A stretch of DNA of 64,000 nucleotides from Halocaridina rubra (GCA_037179515.1 JAXCGZ010016986.1:286001-350000); one strand, 5' to 3'; counted from the stretch's first letter, positions 11,720 through 23,390 are shown. Notes: generated by a model not told the origin, from the letters alone. Numbers and translations are program-made.

Positions 11720-12179
11720 TACTTTAAGAGATATACACTTTATTCATTGTCTGTCCTAAGTCAGGAGGATTGATAGGGTTGGTATCAGCAAAGGCATCTA
11801 GCCGGCATACTGTAAGTTAAAATTAGTACTAGTTTCTAAGAGACTAGTGAAAAACAGCAACCCCATATGAAAATAGGAAAATATCAGCCTACGCAGAACA
11901 GAATGTGCATATGAAGGCCTGAACACGCGAAGGTGCTGTTCCACTATTGATTCTACAGATCTAAGGATGCATTTAACCTCAATAGTTGCTACAAAAAAGA
12001 TTCTATTTTGTTTACCATTTCGGGGAATCGAACTCAGAACCGGTTAGGTGTGAATCAAGCACAGATTCTCTATCTAGGAAGGCTGTCGCATAGTTTTAGA
12101 AAATAGCGTCATTTCGGTAAAATCATATGTTTTAGAAATAGGTTTTGAGATATAAAGAAGTTAAAATATATAAGATAAA

Positions 12180-12409
12180 GGCCCGATTTCTTAAACAATG
12201 TAAACCTAGGATACCATATTGTTAGTTAGCTAAACACACACAAATGGATTTCATAAACGCATCTGACGCTGTTCTGTGTATGGCTAGGATCCCGTACGGG
12301 ATCCGAGCCATACACAGAACCGCGTCAGATGCGTTTATGAAATCCATTTGTGTGTTTAGCTAACTAACAATATGGTATCCTAGGTTTACACTGTTTAAGA
12401 AATCGGCTG
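12180..12409. mobile_element. Foldback MITE-like palindrome, family F1
   Basis: Two arms of about 112 bp, near-perfect inverted copies, meet at the central palindrome CCCGTACGGG (12291-12300). Ends read GGCCCGATTTCTTAAAC on one side and its near complement on the other. No coding capacity. A second, rearranged copy is at 25206-25494. The absence of spacer and the repeated occurrence mark it as a non-autonomous foldback transposon; the superfamily is not determinable here. Confidence 0.75.
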
Positions 12410-12865
12410 AAAGTGTGTGTATCTCTTTAATAAATCAGGTTATAAGTACCGGTACTGTACCTAGGACGTAACAAAAAAAATAATAATTTACTGGGAAGAT
12501 CCCCAGTTGGAAACCGTCCCGGTACTACAACGTAATGACGTCACATCATCCCTGAAGCGAGCATCAGTCTTCATTCTATAAATTCCTCTTTTTTTTTAGT
12601 TCAAACTTTGTTCTGGCTATCAACAACAAGATAAAAAAAAAGAGCTAATTTTAAAATAGCGGATAATATTAAGCACCATTTATAGATTATTTTGTATAGG
12701 TTCGATTCTTGGTCAAGGTTTGTTATATGTGTCATGTTTTTTTTATATATAATAATGTGTTTATTTTACCATTGTGGAGAACTATTGAACAAGAATTTAC
12801 ATTAAATGCGAAAAAAAAACACGTGCAAGGTTGGGAAGTGACATTTGAATCCTTGTCAAGGGCAG

Positions 12866-12972
<107 letters not shown>

Positions 12973-13226
12973 TATGTATGTATATATGCTTAAAATACGT
13001 AAACACAATCACAGACTCCCATAATGATATAGTTTCTGTGTCTTTTCGTCCTTTGGGTGGTTTAAACACGAATACAACGAGTGTGTTTTCTCTGCAATAA
13101 TTATTATCCTTATCAGTCAAGGACATCAACAACTTTATTGTTTTATTCTTCACAGGTATACGTGCGTGTGTATGTGTGTGCGTGTATTGTTTGATGATTA
13201 GTATTATTCAAATAAAGAATAAATTC

Positions 13227-13230
<4 letters not shown>

Positions 13231-13306
<76 letters not shown>

Positions 13307-13350
13307 GTCGTTGTTGTTATTGTTTTTGTTGATATTGTTGTTGTTGTTGT
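13231..13350. repeat. (ATT)n then (GTT)n microsatellite
   Basis: ATT tract to about 13306, then mixed GTT units. Confidence 0.9.
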
Positions 13351-13455
13351 TGATAACAATATCATTATTGTTTTATTACGTATATGAATTTTTCATTTTT
13401 ACATTTACATGCCTCAGTCAGTTAAACAAATTTATATTTTTCTTGTTAGCGACTC

Positions 13456-13679
13456 TAAGGCCACTTTCACGCCAAAGTGGCACGTCGCACGTGGCATGCC
13501 ACGAACATATGGAAATATATGAAACCTTCCGCACAGAAGTGGCGTGACACGTGGCAGATAGGATGTGTCACGTCACATCTTTGTGAAAGGTTTCATATAT
13601 TTCCATATGTTCGTTTTCAACTGGCGTGCCACGTGACATGCCACGTGCGACGTGCCACTTTGGTGAGTAAGTGGCCTAA
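13456..13679. mobile_element. Foldback MITE with TAA target duplication, family F2
   Basis: A 218-bp element, 13459-13676, starts GGCCACTT and ends AAGTGGCC, with long inverted arms rich in ACGTG (CACGTCGCACGTGGCA type). TAA lies on both sides (13456-13458 and 13677-13679). Three-base TWA duplications with GG-initial termini are typical of PIF/Harbinger-derived MITEs, so that superfamily is inferred. The middle also folds (ATATATTTCCATATG phrases in both arms). No coding capacity. Confidence 0.75.
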
Positions 13680-13904
13680 ATATATTCTGGAACTGAGTGT
13701 GATTCTCGCTGTTAGATGTTTGCTAAGATTTTCTTGTATAAAGAAAAAATATTTTAACATTTTTAAATTAGTGTGCGTGTATGTGCCATGTGTGAATGTG
13801 TGTGTGCGTATGTACACACTTTTGTTCTCTGGCAAGAACTCAGGTTCGTAATGTATTGCCTCCTAGGGTTTTTTTTTTTTTTAGTTACACTTCCTCTCTG
13901 TCAC

Positions 13905-14180
13905 CAGCTTTTTTTAGTATGTCTTTGAAAGTTCACTGCATATTCAAGTTTAGGCCTCACATAAGCCATGTATATATTTCTAAACATAAATACATGTCCA
14001 AAGACCATCTTTACGTTTGCTAAAAACACACACACACACACGCAGTCTTTGTAACGCTATTTATATGCATTTCCAGAGACGAAACTGCCAATACATTCAT
14101 CCCAAGATCTCTTTTGTTCTCAAATTCTTGTAGGTCCATCTTGGACTCTTGTCCGTTCTCAATTAGGTTAATCTTTTTTT
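13905..14180 (-). mobile_element. CR1-like LINE fragment (RT C-terminal region), decayed
   Basis: Matches in reverse the same part of the LINE as 16500-16760 and 38380-38640 (TATTCAAGTTTAGGCCTCAC, ACATAAGCCATGTATATAT). Interrupted by the SINE-E at 14186-14375 and continued at 14376-14525. Confidence 0.65.
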
Positions 14181-14185
14181 TTTTT

Positions 14186-14375
14186 TATGATTGTGACACC
14201 AGGACGGGCCAAAAAAATAAATAAAATAAAACAGCCCTCATCGGGCCTGGGCACGAAGAATACATTAAGTAAAAAGTGACGGAGATGGAGAGTGTAATGA
14301 CTTGTCAGAAGTGAAGAGATAATAAGAGGTGTGTAATGAGTATCCAAGAATATTCAGTGTTGATGTAGGCATAGA
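14186..14375 (-). repeat. SINE-E inserted in a LINE fragment
   Basis: Minus-strand copy beginning (on + strand) TTATGATTGTGACACCAGGA and containing CCCTCATCGGGCCTGGGCAC. Flanked on both sides by pieces that are consecutive in the CR1-like LINE, so it inserted after the LINE. Confidence 0.75.
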
Positions 14376-14525
14376 ATACTGAAGTAATGAATTTCTTTAA
14401 AGTCTCCCTGAAATTTTCTGCAATTATTTCTGCTTTTTCTCTATTCTCCATCTTTGCAGCATCTGCAGACATATTCAGTGCATTTACAGACACCGGCTGA
14501 TCATTTACATATACAGGGAAAAGTG
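14376..14525 (-). mobile_element. CR1-like LINE fragment spanning the FADD region, decayed
   Basis: Reverse complement corresponds to the reverse transcriptase stretch around the FADDAK motif of the 26.3-kb LINE (ATCTGCAGACATATTCA on + strand). Stops and indels prevent translation. Confidence 0.6.
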
Positions 14526-14544
14526 TTTGTGTGCATGTGTGTTT

Positions 14545-14766
14545 ATTTACTTAATTGTGTTCGAGGGAAAAGGACCTTTAGACTTCCCGTGGGAAAATGC
14601 CCCAGTCTCGTAACTCCCCGTTTCCTGGTTGGTTGGTTTTTTCACCCTCTGGCACAATTAATATATTTCCCTTATAAGGATAAATGCATTTATAATTTAA
14701 AGTTTTTATTCTAAGCAAATTTAAATGATAACTATTCTTCCACTAAAAGTGCCTCCTAACATTCTG

Positions 14767-14862
<96 letters not shown>

Positions 14863-15040
14863 ACTGTACTTCAAACTATAATCACTAGTTCTAGAGCCAC
14901 CCTTATAGTATTTTTCCCAGTCGACTTCATTAAAGCCTTGGGGGAATGAAAACAAGCCACACATCTCCCTTTTTATTTGGACTTCAATTTCTGGTAAGTC
15001 TAATTCCTTCAGTCTTTCATCATAAATGAAACATCGTATT
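14545..15040 (-). mobile_element. CR1-like LINE 3' end, decayed and split by (AT)n
   Basis: 14545-14760 matches the LINE 3' UTR and tail in reverse (TTAATTGTGTTCGAGGGAAA, compare the tail at 29640-29690). After a 90-bp AT tract it resumes at 14862 with the C-terminal ORF2 region (CACTAGTTCTAGAGCCACCC). Confidence 0.65.
14770..14859. repeat. (AT)n microsatellite inside a LINE remnant
   Basis: About 90 bp perfect AT, splitting the LINE 3' fragment. Confidence 0.95.
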
Positions 15041-15172
15041 TATGTTACCTGTTTTGAGGCACGTGTGTAAAGTTACTCCATTTTGTTTATATGTGTGTGT
15101 GTGCATGTAATTTTAGCAGTATTAAAAGCAACAACGTGAATACAACATATACACTTCTACTACCAACAACAA

Positions 15173-15174
<2 letters not shown>

Positions 15175-15250
<76 letters not shown>
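15175..15250. repeat. (ATT)n microsatellite
   Basis: About 75 bp. Confidence 0.95.
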
Positions 15251-15253
<3 letters not shown>

Positions 15254-15434
15254 ACCTTCAACTTGCGGATGTTAATTTAGCACGTGTAAATTATCTGCCA
15301 CCTCTTCTTTTTATATATTTATTAATATTATTTTTTGTTCAATTAATATATAGTTTCAAATTATAATATTAGGAACATCACACACAGATCAGACAATAAT
15401 ATTATTATTAATTCATTTTTCTAGGTCCTTTCAG

Positions 15435-15598
15435 CAGCTGATGTCAAACCATCAAAGGGATTTGGGGTTTTGTTTTCGAGTGATGTCTATTATTTGTTGA
15501 AAATAACACTAGCCGTGACATTTCTGCGTTTTCCAATAGCTTACTGTGGGTGTGTTCACCTTCCTATTCATGATGACGAACGTAAAACAGTTGTCAAG
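15435..15598 (+). pseudogene. Orphan exon-like segment with a gelsolin-type motif
   Basis: A pyrimidine-rich acceptor (GTCCTTTCAG) opens a 164-base segment that is free of stops in one frame (54 codons) and ends in AAG/GTACGT, a good donor. The translation includes FGVLFSSDVYYLLKIT, which fits the gelsolin/villin repeat pattern G-x-[FL]-x-x-[GS]-D-x-Y-x-[VIL]-L. The second half, from about 15531, is duplicated imperfectly at 15720-15825, so part may be an interspersed repeat. No adjoining exons were found on either side. It may be a displaced exon, a decayed gene piece or chance. Confidence 0.25.
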
Positions 15599-15830
15599 GT
15601 ACGTACCATTATTGGCGAATTATTAGGTCTGTGTTTTTTTTAGATTTCCTTGTTAATGACGAGAAAAGGAAAACGTTTTCTAGGGAAATTTTATTTTTGG
15701 CAAGTTTGTATGTCTTGGATTCCAATAAAGCTGTTGTAGGCTCGTTCACCTCTGTGTCCACGATAGCGAACGGAAAACAGTTGTCAAGGAATGTTGCGTT
15801 ATGGCGAGCTTATAGGTATTAAAAATTCCT
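15531..15830. repeat. Imperfect duplication of about 100 bp
   Basis: 15531-15630 and 15720-15825 share TTCCAATA, GTTCACCT, AAAACAGTTGTCAAGG and TTATAGGT/TTATTAGGT in the same order, at a distance of about 190 bases. Confidence 0.6.
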
Positions 15831-15837
15831 AAAATAC

Positions 15838-16045
15838 TTAGTGTTTCTCCTTGTCTCATGGAATTAGTACTCGGCTCACAAGGAGGTTTTGTGTTCGTAT
15901 TCCAGAACTGGAGTTGTTTACTTAACTGCTGTTCGACGTCTTTGAGGGGTTAAAATGAGAGGGTAGTTGTGCACCTCATATTGTAACCTATGTCGAATCA
16001 GCTGATCAGTGAGTGTACCATTAAATATAAGGGGTCAATCGCGCA
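15838..16045 (+). repeat. tRNA-headed SINE-like repeat, diverged
   Basis: GTCTCATGGAATTAGTACTC with GTGTTCGTATTCC follows A/B-box spacing. The tail ACCATTAAATATAAGG resembles ACCATTAGATGTGTAG at 20171-20190 and ACTATTAGACGCG at 23470. A separate minor family. Confidence 0.4.
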
Positions 16046-16049
16046 TGTG

Positions 16050-16834
16050 TGTGTATTTATATTATTTTGCTCGCGGGAAAGAGCACCATGAGCGTAGCAT
16101 TTTACGCCCATAAATTTACCATATCTATCCTTAAAACCATTAATGTATTTTTACTGTTTCCTCACTTAGCAAATTCCAATTATTAACTAATTTTACCCTT
16201 AAAAAAAAAATAAATAAATAAATGATTTCCTTACATCCCGCAAAGTTCTTTTGCTAAACTTCTAGTTCTAGTTCTAGAGCCACCTATATGAAAATATCTA
16301 TCCTATTCACTCTGTCAAAATTATGAAGGAATATAAACATCGTTATCACATTTCCCCACTTCCCTTTAAATTCTTATGGCAGTAACTCTAACTCCCTTAG
16401 CCTTTTATCATATGTGACATTTTGTATCTGTCACCAGCTTCGTGGCATGTTCTTGAACGTTCTTCAATTCATATACATGCTTTTTCAAGGGCGAATTCCA
16501 GAAAGGTGCTGCATATTCAAGTTTAGGCCTCACATAAGTCATGCAAATATATCTGAACATAACCTTGTCCACATATCTGAAGGCCAACCATAGGTTTGGT
16601 AAGAACCGGATGCTTGTTGCCTTTACTGTAAATTGAAGACAGTATATATGTATGCAAATCCGGAGACACATCTGCCATAACATTTACCCTTCTCCTGTTA
16701 TTGAATACCTAAGCATTGGGACTTCTTGGCCTCATGTTCATTCTCATTATTTCACAATTTGAGGCATTTAAATACTTTAGCTACTTGTCTCACCACTTAG
16801 GCAAACTAGATCTTCCAGAAGTTCACTACCACTT

Positions 16835-16835
<1 letters not shown>
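16050..16835 (-). mobile_element. CR1-like LINE, 3' part, decayed
   Basis: Reverse-strand copy from the 3' UTR (GCTCGCGGGAAAGAGCACC, 16070s) through the C-terminal ORF2 into the reverse transcriptase. A readable minus-strand segment at 16408-16683 contains RYICMTYVRPKLEYAAPFWN, nearly the same as NIYVTYVRPKLEYAAPFWN in the 26.3-kb element. Frameshifts and stops throughout. Confidence 0.8.
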
Positions 16836-17010
<175 letters not shown>

Positions 17011-17321
17011 CGCTACTGAAATAACTCTCAGTCTTTGTTTGACGGCAGTATTATCCTAAAGGAGGGGAAGGTTAGTACATTATTGCGTCTTAGAATATTT
17101 TTTTGTTTCATTATGTACAATTGTTTGTTTATTTGTTTCTTTGTTTAAAAGGAGATTAAAACACCATCTTACAGCAATACTGTACATTGACATATTAATG
17201 GTGAGCCTTGTCAGCTTATCAGGCTGAGCAAACCATTAGATATGTGAGGTAAATTGAGGAACAGACTCTTCTCACACTCAGGCTTCGATAAGGGCAAAAA
17301 TGCCTGTTCCGTAGCTCTTGT

Positions 17322-17322
17322 G

Positions 17323-17367
<45 letters not shown>

Positions 17368-17372
17368 GTTGC

Positions 17373-17420
<48 letters not shown>

Positions 17421-17440
17421 CATTATTATTATTATTATCA
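17322..17440. repeat. (AAT)n / (ATT)n palindromic microsatellite
   Basis: An AAT tract is followed after AGTTGCT by an ATT tract; together they form an imperfect hairpin of about 45 bp per arm. Confidence 0.9.
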
Positions 17441-17677
17441 AAGGAATAGTTCTGTATATACCCATTTCAATAAAACCAGGTAGCTATTGAGGGGGGAGAT
17501 TGTTTATTTGTTCCCCTTACTGGAATAAGATGAAAAAATGATCAGGGAATTATACAGGTGGCGTACATTCCACCCTTAAGATTAGGGGATGGGGGGGGGG
17601 ATTCCACAGGTGGTTAACTTCCGGCTGTGGTTACTCACCCACCGTCTCGTAACCTTGGTATTGAGATCCCCTAGTCG

Positions 17678-17679
17678 TG

Positions 17680-17777
<98 letters not shown>
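17678..17777. repeat. (ATT)n microsatellite
   Basis: About 100 bp with one TAAT slip. Confidence 0.95.
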
Positions 17778-18700
17778 GTGTTTTATATAGCAAAAGACTC
17801 ATTACAAAACATTTACCGTAAGTAAAATAATGTCATATTACGTGAATATATTTATGTATATGCGTTCAGTCAGTATAATTTGAAGTTTATGTATTCATTT
17901 GCATATCTGAAATTTCTACTAAAATAATAAAAAGAATCAAGGAAAAAACAAAACAAAAATAACAACAGTTTATGGTAGGTTGGGCGGTAGGTGGGCGAGA
18001 GCGGTCCTGGGAACGACAGAGAGGTTGCCAAGAAAACCTTGGATGGTATTCACAAACAAGTCTTTTGTGAATACTTTCTCACTTATCATAAACATAAGAA
18101 ACAGCGTTATCATAAACGGATTCTTAGTTTTGCTTATTACAAAACTATAAACAGAAATATGTTTATTATCCAATATAAATAAAGGATATTATTCAGAGAA
18201 AATACCTCCCCCCTTGAAAACTGTGTTGGTGACATTGTTTTCCAGCTTAAGATTTCACTTAAATTTATAGAAGTTAGTGAATTGAGTTCCAGCCAGGCAG
18301 CCCAACAGGTCCTTGGAGGTGCGTAGCGAGGCGAAGAATGGACATAATCAGACAAGCTGTGGGTCCGGCAGGAGCTCTTCCCAAAGACCTACTCAGGTCT
18401 TCAGCAGTGCTGTGCTAAGTTGGCTGACGGGTCAGGCCCTTCCGTGTGGTTTCCCCGTCTGCTAGTCATCATTTCTTGGTTGTGCATCTGCAAGAGTAAG
18501 CGCTTCTTCGCGAAAAAAAGAAAATTTTACAAATAAAATGACTTTTGGATAAAGTTGTCAGACTGTAACTCGTGATTTCCCCGTGTCCTAGTCAGCACAG
18601 CTGGGCTGCTTACTTGTGAGAAAAAACAATCTATTGAGTGAAACAGAGTTATTAGGTAAGTTTCTTAATTGTTTTGTGCACTGAATAAGCTATCGTACAT
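17778..18700. other. Intergenic, no recognised feature
   Basis: Reading frames of 60-70 codons occur on both strands (17970-18355) but none resembles a protein or has splice context. 18010-18125 contains a loose inverted arrangement (GGTATTCACAAACAAG, CTTTTGTGAATAC). Confidence 0.5.
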
Positions 18701-18704
18701 ATGT

Positions 18705-18900
18705 TTGGTTTTACGTCACGGATTCCCTTTTCTATTAAGGGCTAGGACGGTGCCTTCTTGTCAAGAACTTTTGTTTTGGCAAATGTGACCGTTACTCTGA
18801 GTTAACGCCCTTTCTTACCTCAGCCTGTGGCGGGCCGCCAACTCACGACCTGAAGAATCAAAGTCGCGAGCGTTACTACTCTGCCGCTGTGGCCACAGTA
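18705..18900 (-). repeat. SINE-A, nearly full length, diverged
   Basis: From GGTTTTACGTCACGGATTCC (3' end on minus strand) to CTGTGGCCACAGTAGACTA (head). The B box is decayed (GGGCCGCCAACTCACGACC). Confidence 0.75.
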
Positions 18901-18984
18901 GACTATCTTAGATACTTATGTGATATTGAAATTGGATCAAATAAAAATAACGAATACCAGCAGATTAAATAACTCCTTGAAGTG

Positions 18985-19118
18985 TTATATTTAAGTTAGG
19001 TTAGGTTAAGGCATAACTTAACCTATATTAACCTAACCTAACGAAGGTTACTATATTAACCTAGCCTAACGATTTACCTTGTTAATTAATGTACTGGGGA
19101 GTCGTAAACTTTACCTGA
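18985..19118. repeat. TTAGG-rich foldback element, family F3, partial
   Basis: Holds GTTAGGTTAGGTTAAGG and, inverted, TTAACCTATATTAACCTAACC, and ends GGGGAGTCGTAAACTTTACC, like the ends of the copies at 19465 and 23574. TTAGG is the arthropod telomere unit, but only two or three imperfect units occur per arm. Confidence 0.5.
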
Positions 19119-19202
19119 TCCTGTATTTGTTCTGACACTTTGTATTCAAAGAATCCAGTAATATTGCTATTCATACATAAATAATTAAATAGCTGTGTTT
19201 GT

Positions 19203-19244
19203 TTTATATCTATCTATCTTTTTATCTATCTATATGCTTAATTA

Positions 19245-19292
<48 letters not shown>
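19203..19292. repeat. (TCTA)n and (ATT)n microsatellites
   Basis: Short tetranucleotide run, then about 45 bp of ATT. Confidence 0.9.
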
Positions 19293-19464
19293 GATTGATT
19301 TTGTCAATTCTGGAAGTTATCGTTGAAATAGTGTTAATGTTAAATTGGGAAAGTAGGAACTTGTGAAGCAAATTTTTTTACTATGTTAAAATTATTCTTT
19401 TAGTTTCTGGGTGCTTGAGGTTCAGATGTATCCTGGGTAATAATTACAAAAGAAAACTAAAGAA

Positions 19465-19594
19465 TGTAAAGATTAGCAACCCCAATACATTAAATTACCC
19501 CTTAGGCTAGGTTAGTATAGGCATTAAACCTATCCTAACCTAACCTTATAAGGTACGGGTTTATTTCATGTTCTTGGGGTCGCTAATCTTTACC
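19465..19594. mobile_element. TTAGG-rich foldback MITE-like element, family F3
   Basis: A 130-bp palindromic element with inverted ends GTAAAGATTAGC-ACCCC and GGGGTCGCTAATCTTTAC, and inner arms carrying GGCTAGGTTAG and CCTAACCTAACC. Same termini as 23574-23943. Confidence 0.65.
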
Positions 19595-19685
19595 TTAGTT
19601 CATATTATTATAGATTCCCGTGAATGAATTTCTTTGATTCTTCGGTTTCATATTTGGGTTTTGTCATTTGAAATCCATTCAGATT

Positions 19686-19692
19686 ACTACTT

Positions 19693-19725
<33 letters not shown>

Positions 19726-19755
19726 GTAATAATAATAATAATAATAATAATAATG
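19686..19755. repeat. (CTA)n then (AAT)n microsatellite
   Basis: Two trinucleotide tracts in series. Confidence 0.9.
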
Positions 19756-19869
19756 AAATATCCCGAATTCCTCTTAGCAGTATTTAAGTTGGGTGTGGTC
19801 GCTGCACACGAGTGCAGTATTATTATTATTATTCCTGTTGATGACACGTTGTTTTAACTATGCCAAGTA

Positions 19870-19993
<124 letters not shown>

Positions 19994-20299
19994 GATATGT
20001 ACCTAATATACATTAATATAGTATCTGAGTCCAATCTCAAAAATCCAGAGTTCAAATCCCCAAATTAGTCCGTATAATTCTCTTCACCAATACCACTTGG
20101 GACAAGGAGAGGATAGTGGCGTCCCATGTGGGGTAGGTAGACCCTCTCAACTCAGCAGGCACAATAAGTACACCATTAGATGTGTAGCGTCGATAGTGAA
20201 AATAGTTTTTTGTTAAACTGTAAGGATATAGGCAGTCACACTAGTCACTAACTTTATTTTATTCCGTGATTTTTATGTACGTTGCTTTTGTATGTTTCA

Positions 20300-20354
<55 letters not shown>

Positions 20355-20355
20355 G
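20300..20355. repeat. (ATT)n microsatellite
   Basis: About 55 bp. Confidence 0.95.
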
Positions 20356-20659
20356 TCACTATTTCATTTTTCATTTTTATTTCATCCTTTCTTTATCCTT
20401 ATTTGTTGAGGGAGAGGTAAATCATGAAGCTACCTGCATGAGTCCAACGTAAAGGTGTTATACCTTTACCGTCATATCTTTCACACTTTCCATGCTAGCT
20501 CGGATGCCTCCCTCTTTTGCATCATCATATATTTTTTCTCTATATTCTTCACCTCATCTTTATTGGTAGCTTTCCTTCGTTCATCTTGAGTCACTGATTC
20601 TCACTGGCCTCTCAGAACTAGTGCCGCTTTTGACATTATTTCCATTGCTCAGAGTTAGG

Positions 20660-21075
20660 ACTGGCACTGTGTCAGCATTACCAAGGGATCATCAGAAAGA
20701 TGACTTGGTAACAGTGGGACGAGATATTGCTGGAATCAGTGTTACCATCACTATACTAAAACAGCATTTCTAACAGATCTGTGGTTGAATCATAATAGTA
20801 TCTCCAGCCAAGTTATCTGGTAATGTTGGTGCAAGATATTTTGGCATCACTGATGCCAGTCAAGGTTATCTGGAAACACCGTTACAATGTATCGCTGGAA
20901 TCAGTGTTACCAGTTTCATAATTGTAGTTTCGAAACTAACCTTTACACAGCGGTCATCTGGTAATGCTGATAATAAATATCACTTTCATCAGTGTTACCA
21001 ATCGATTCTTGTGAGAGAGCATCTGGTAACACTGGGAGTAGATATCACTGGTTTCAGTGTTACCAATCACAATGC
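20660..21075. repeat. Degenerate tandem minisatellite with internal dyads
   Basis: Five to six diverged units share TCTGGTAA-A-TG, AGATAT-(CT)ACTGG and AATCAGTGTTACCA. Each unit can pair GGTAACACTG with CAGTGTTACC. Unit spacing varies between about 60 and 120 bases. No coding potential. Confidence 0.6.
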
Positions 21076-21177
21076 TAAAACAGTGATGTTAAAAGGCATA
21101 CAATTAAAGGTCAAAGGTCACCTAACTATGCTTTATGTAGCTTATGCTCGGAGCGGCATAGAGCGATGCTGATTCAT

Positions 21178-21265
21178 ACATACATACATACATACATACA
21201 TACATACATAGACAACAGAAAGACTTACTGATTAAGAGATAGAAATACAGATAGTACTACGATTG

Positions 21266-21327
<62 letters not shown>

Positions 21328-21377
21328 GATAATAATAATAAGCATAATAATAATAATAATTATTATTATATTATTAT
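21178..21377. repeat. (CATA)n and (AAT)n microsatellites
   Basis: CATA at 21178-21210; AAT from about 21267, turning to ATT near 21360. Confidence 0.9.
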
Positions 21378-21586
21378 AACTTCAGAACTCATAGATTTGT
21401 TGTATATGCTTTTCCCCTATATATTTCACACGCTTTCATAGGTTTTTCAAAATGCATCGTCTGTAGAGAGAGCAGGGCATTAAGGAAAGTTTTCTTATAT
21501 AAATATTTTGAACTAAATTATGTGATATCATGTACCTGTTGCCTTGTGTTGGACTGATGCTGTTTAAAAGGTCGTTATTTTGTGAA

Positions 21587-21695
<109 letters not shown>

Positions 21696-21927
21696 GTTAT
21701 TGTCTGTTTTGGTTCTTATGTTTTCTCGCACTTTCTCTTCTCCTTTTCCATTCTTTTCCTTTTTTTCTTAATTTTATGTTTATATCTCTTTGTTTAATTT
21801 TTTTATCTTTCCCCTTATTCATCGTATTTTCATTAGTCTTTCTCTCGTTTTTTCTCTGAGATTTATGAATGTCTATTTTTTTTTAATTCATCTCACCTCC
21901 GCATCTTTCTAATCATGCGCGTTCCAA

Positions 21928-21992
21928 TTTTCTTCTTCTTCTTCTTCTTCTTCTTCTTCTTCTTCTTCTTCTTCTTCTTCTTCTTCTTCTTC
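21928..21992. repeat. (CTT)n microsatellite
   Basis: About 65 bp. Confidence 0.95.
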
Positions 21993-22207
21993 ACCTGAAG
22001 GAGAAGTGGCTTGTCGTCTGCCCGGCCCACCCGTCACGGGCCATCCCCAGCCCTTCTTTTGATTGATCTGTCCGGAACCCTTTGCAACAACTACCTATCT
22101 TGGGCTCCCCTGTTTATTCGTTCTTAAAGGTGACCTGATACTCCTGACCTCCTCTCGTGCAAGGTCAACACTCATATATCTAATAACACACTTTAGGCAC
22201 CCCATTG

Positions 22208-22266
22208 GGAGAAGGCAACTGTCCTAGCCCTTAGTAGAAGAGGGAGTCCGTGACGTAAAACCGGAA
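22208..22266 (+). repeat. SINE-A 3' end fragment
   Basis: GAGAAGGCAACTGTCCTAGC to GTGACGTAAAACCGG. Confidence 0.75.
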
Positions 22267-22359
22267 CTGGGGGTTTAGCATCAGACAGTAGTGGCATTTT
22301 TATTCACTTAGTTATCCTTGCATTTTTACTTTATCTTTGTATATCTAACACTCTTCCTA

Positions 22360-22570
22360 CAGCTCAATGTCCGCAATCCCCCTTGCAAGGGGGGTGGCCA
22401 AGTCAAAGCACCCACATTCACCAGACGCCAAACATAACTCCACAGCTCTTCTCAGTTCCTTGGTGATAAAGGGTTGAAACGGTCCTACTTTATCTTACAA
22501 GAGACTTCTTTATCGCTGCTTTTCTCCTCTTCATAAGGAGTCGCTGAATATCAATACGTTATTTTTGGAC
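22360..22570 (-). repeat. Family D repeat copy
   Basis: CCCCCTTGCAAGGGGGGTGG and CCAAGTCAAAGCACCCACA match the 59402-59720 copy; GATAAAGGG follows in both. Confidence 0.55.
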
Positions 22571-22851
22571 ACTACTGTTGCTTTTGAGACAGCGTTTTAT
22601 GTCCAGATAACCTTCCTGACAGCAATCCGGGATGGGAATTGCAGCAGGGACATTAATAACTTCTGTTGACTCTTTACTGATATATTTATGTCCTACCAGT
22701 ACCTTAAGTCGGTAGAAATATTGTAGGATACCATAGTGCCTACTAGTGACCTGACTCTTGACCTCCACTTTTTACAGGGTCATTACTTTTATAGCTATAA
22801 GTTTATTGTTGTTCTTCTAGCAATAGACCAGCATTTTCCTATAGGGAAAGA

Positions 22852-22995
22852 GCGCAGTGGTTACAGCACTCTACCAGGAAAGAGATAGACCCGCATTCAA
22901 ACCCACTGAGAGGCGTTAGGGAGGGCGTTCAGCCTTAATTCCCCAGCTCTAACCTGTCTTACCACCCCTATTCGAATGAGGATTGTCACACAAAA
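22852..22995 (+). repeat. SINE-B copy
   Basis: GCGCAGTGGTTACAGCACTC head, CATTCAAACCC B-box, then CTTAATTCCCCAGCTCTAAC and a GGATTGTCACACAAAATGG tail. Confidence 0.75.
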
Positions 22996-23099
22996 TGGTA
23001 AAACGGAAGAGAGAAATTGTAAACAGAGCAGCAATGGGGGGTCTTTTATTTCGTAGTTCCATTATTTACATCTTAAAGTTGACCACCTGGCTCTCGGCA

Positions 23100-23390
23100 C
23101 TTCATTCCTGGCAAGGTCAGCAGTTATTCGGTGGTTCGGTAGATGTAGCTCGTGTCACACCAAGGAGGTTACGAGTTTGATATCCATAGGATCAACACTA
23201 AATATTCTTGGATATTCATTATACACCTCTTATTATCCCTTCACATCTGACAAGTCATTACACTCTCCCATCTTTGTTATTTTTTACTTAATGTATTCTT
23301 CGTGCCCAGGCTCGGTGGGGGCTGTTTTATTTTATTTTATTTTTTTTGGCCCGTCCTGGTGTCGCAATCATAAAAAAAAAAAGGTTACTC
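23100..23390 (+). repeat. SINE-E, apparently full length
   Basis: tRNA-like head near 23128-23190 (GTAGATGTAGCTCGTGTCAC with GAGTTTGATATCC), then the family body ACACCTCTTATTATCCCTTC, CGTGCCCAGGCTCGGTGGGG and CCCGTCCTGGTGTCGCAATC, ending in an A-run at about 23371-23382. Confidence 0.7.

Noticed and set aside
13621..13660. E-box cluster as a gene promoter
   Set aside because: The CACGTG-type motifs lie in the arms of the F2 foldback element and no gene starts nearby.
18985..19118. Interstitial telomere from chromosome fusion
   Set aside because: Only two or three imperfect TTAGG units per arm, repeated in several foldback copies; they belong to a dispersed element.
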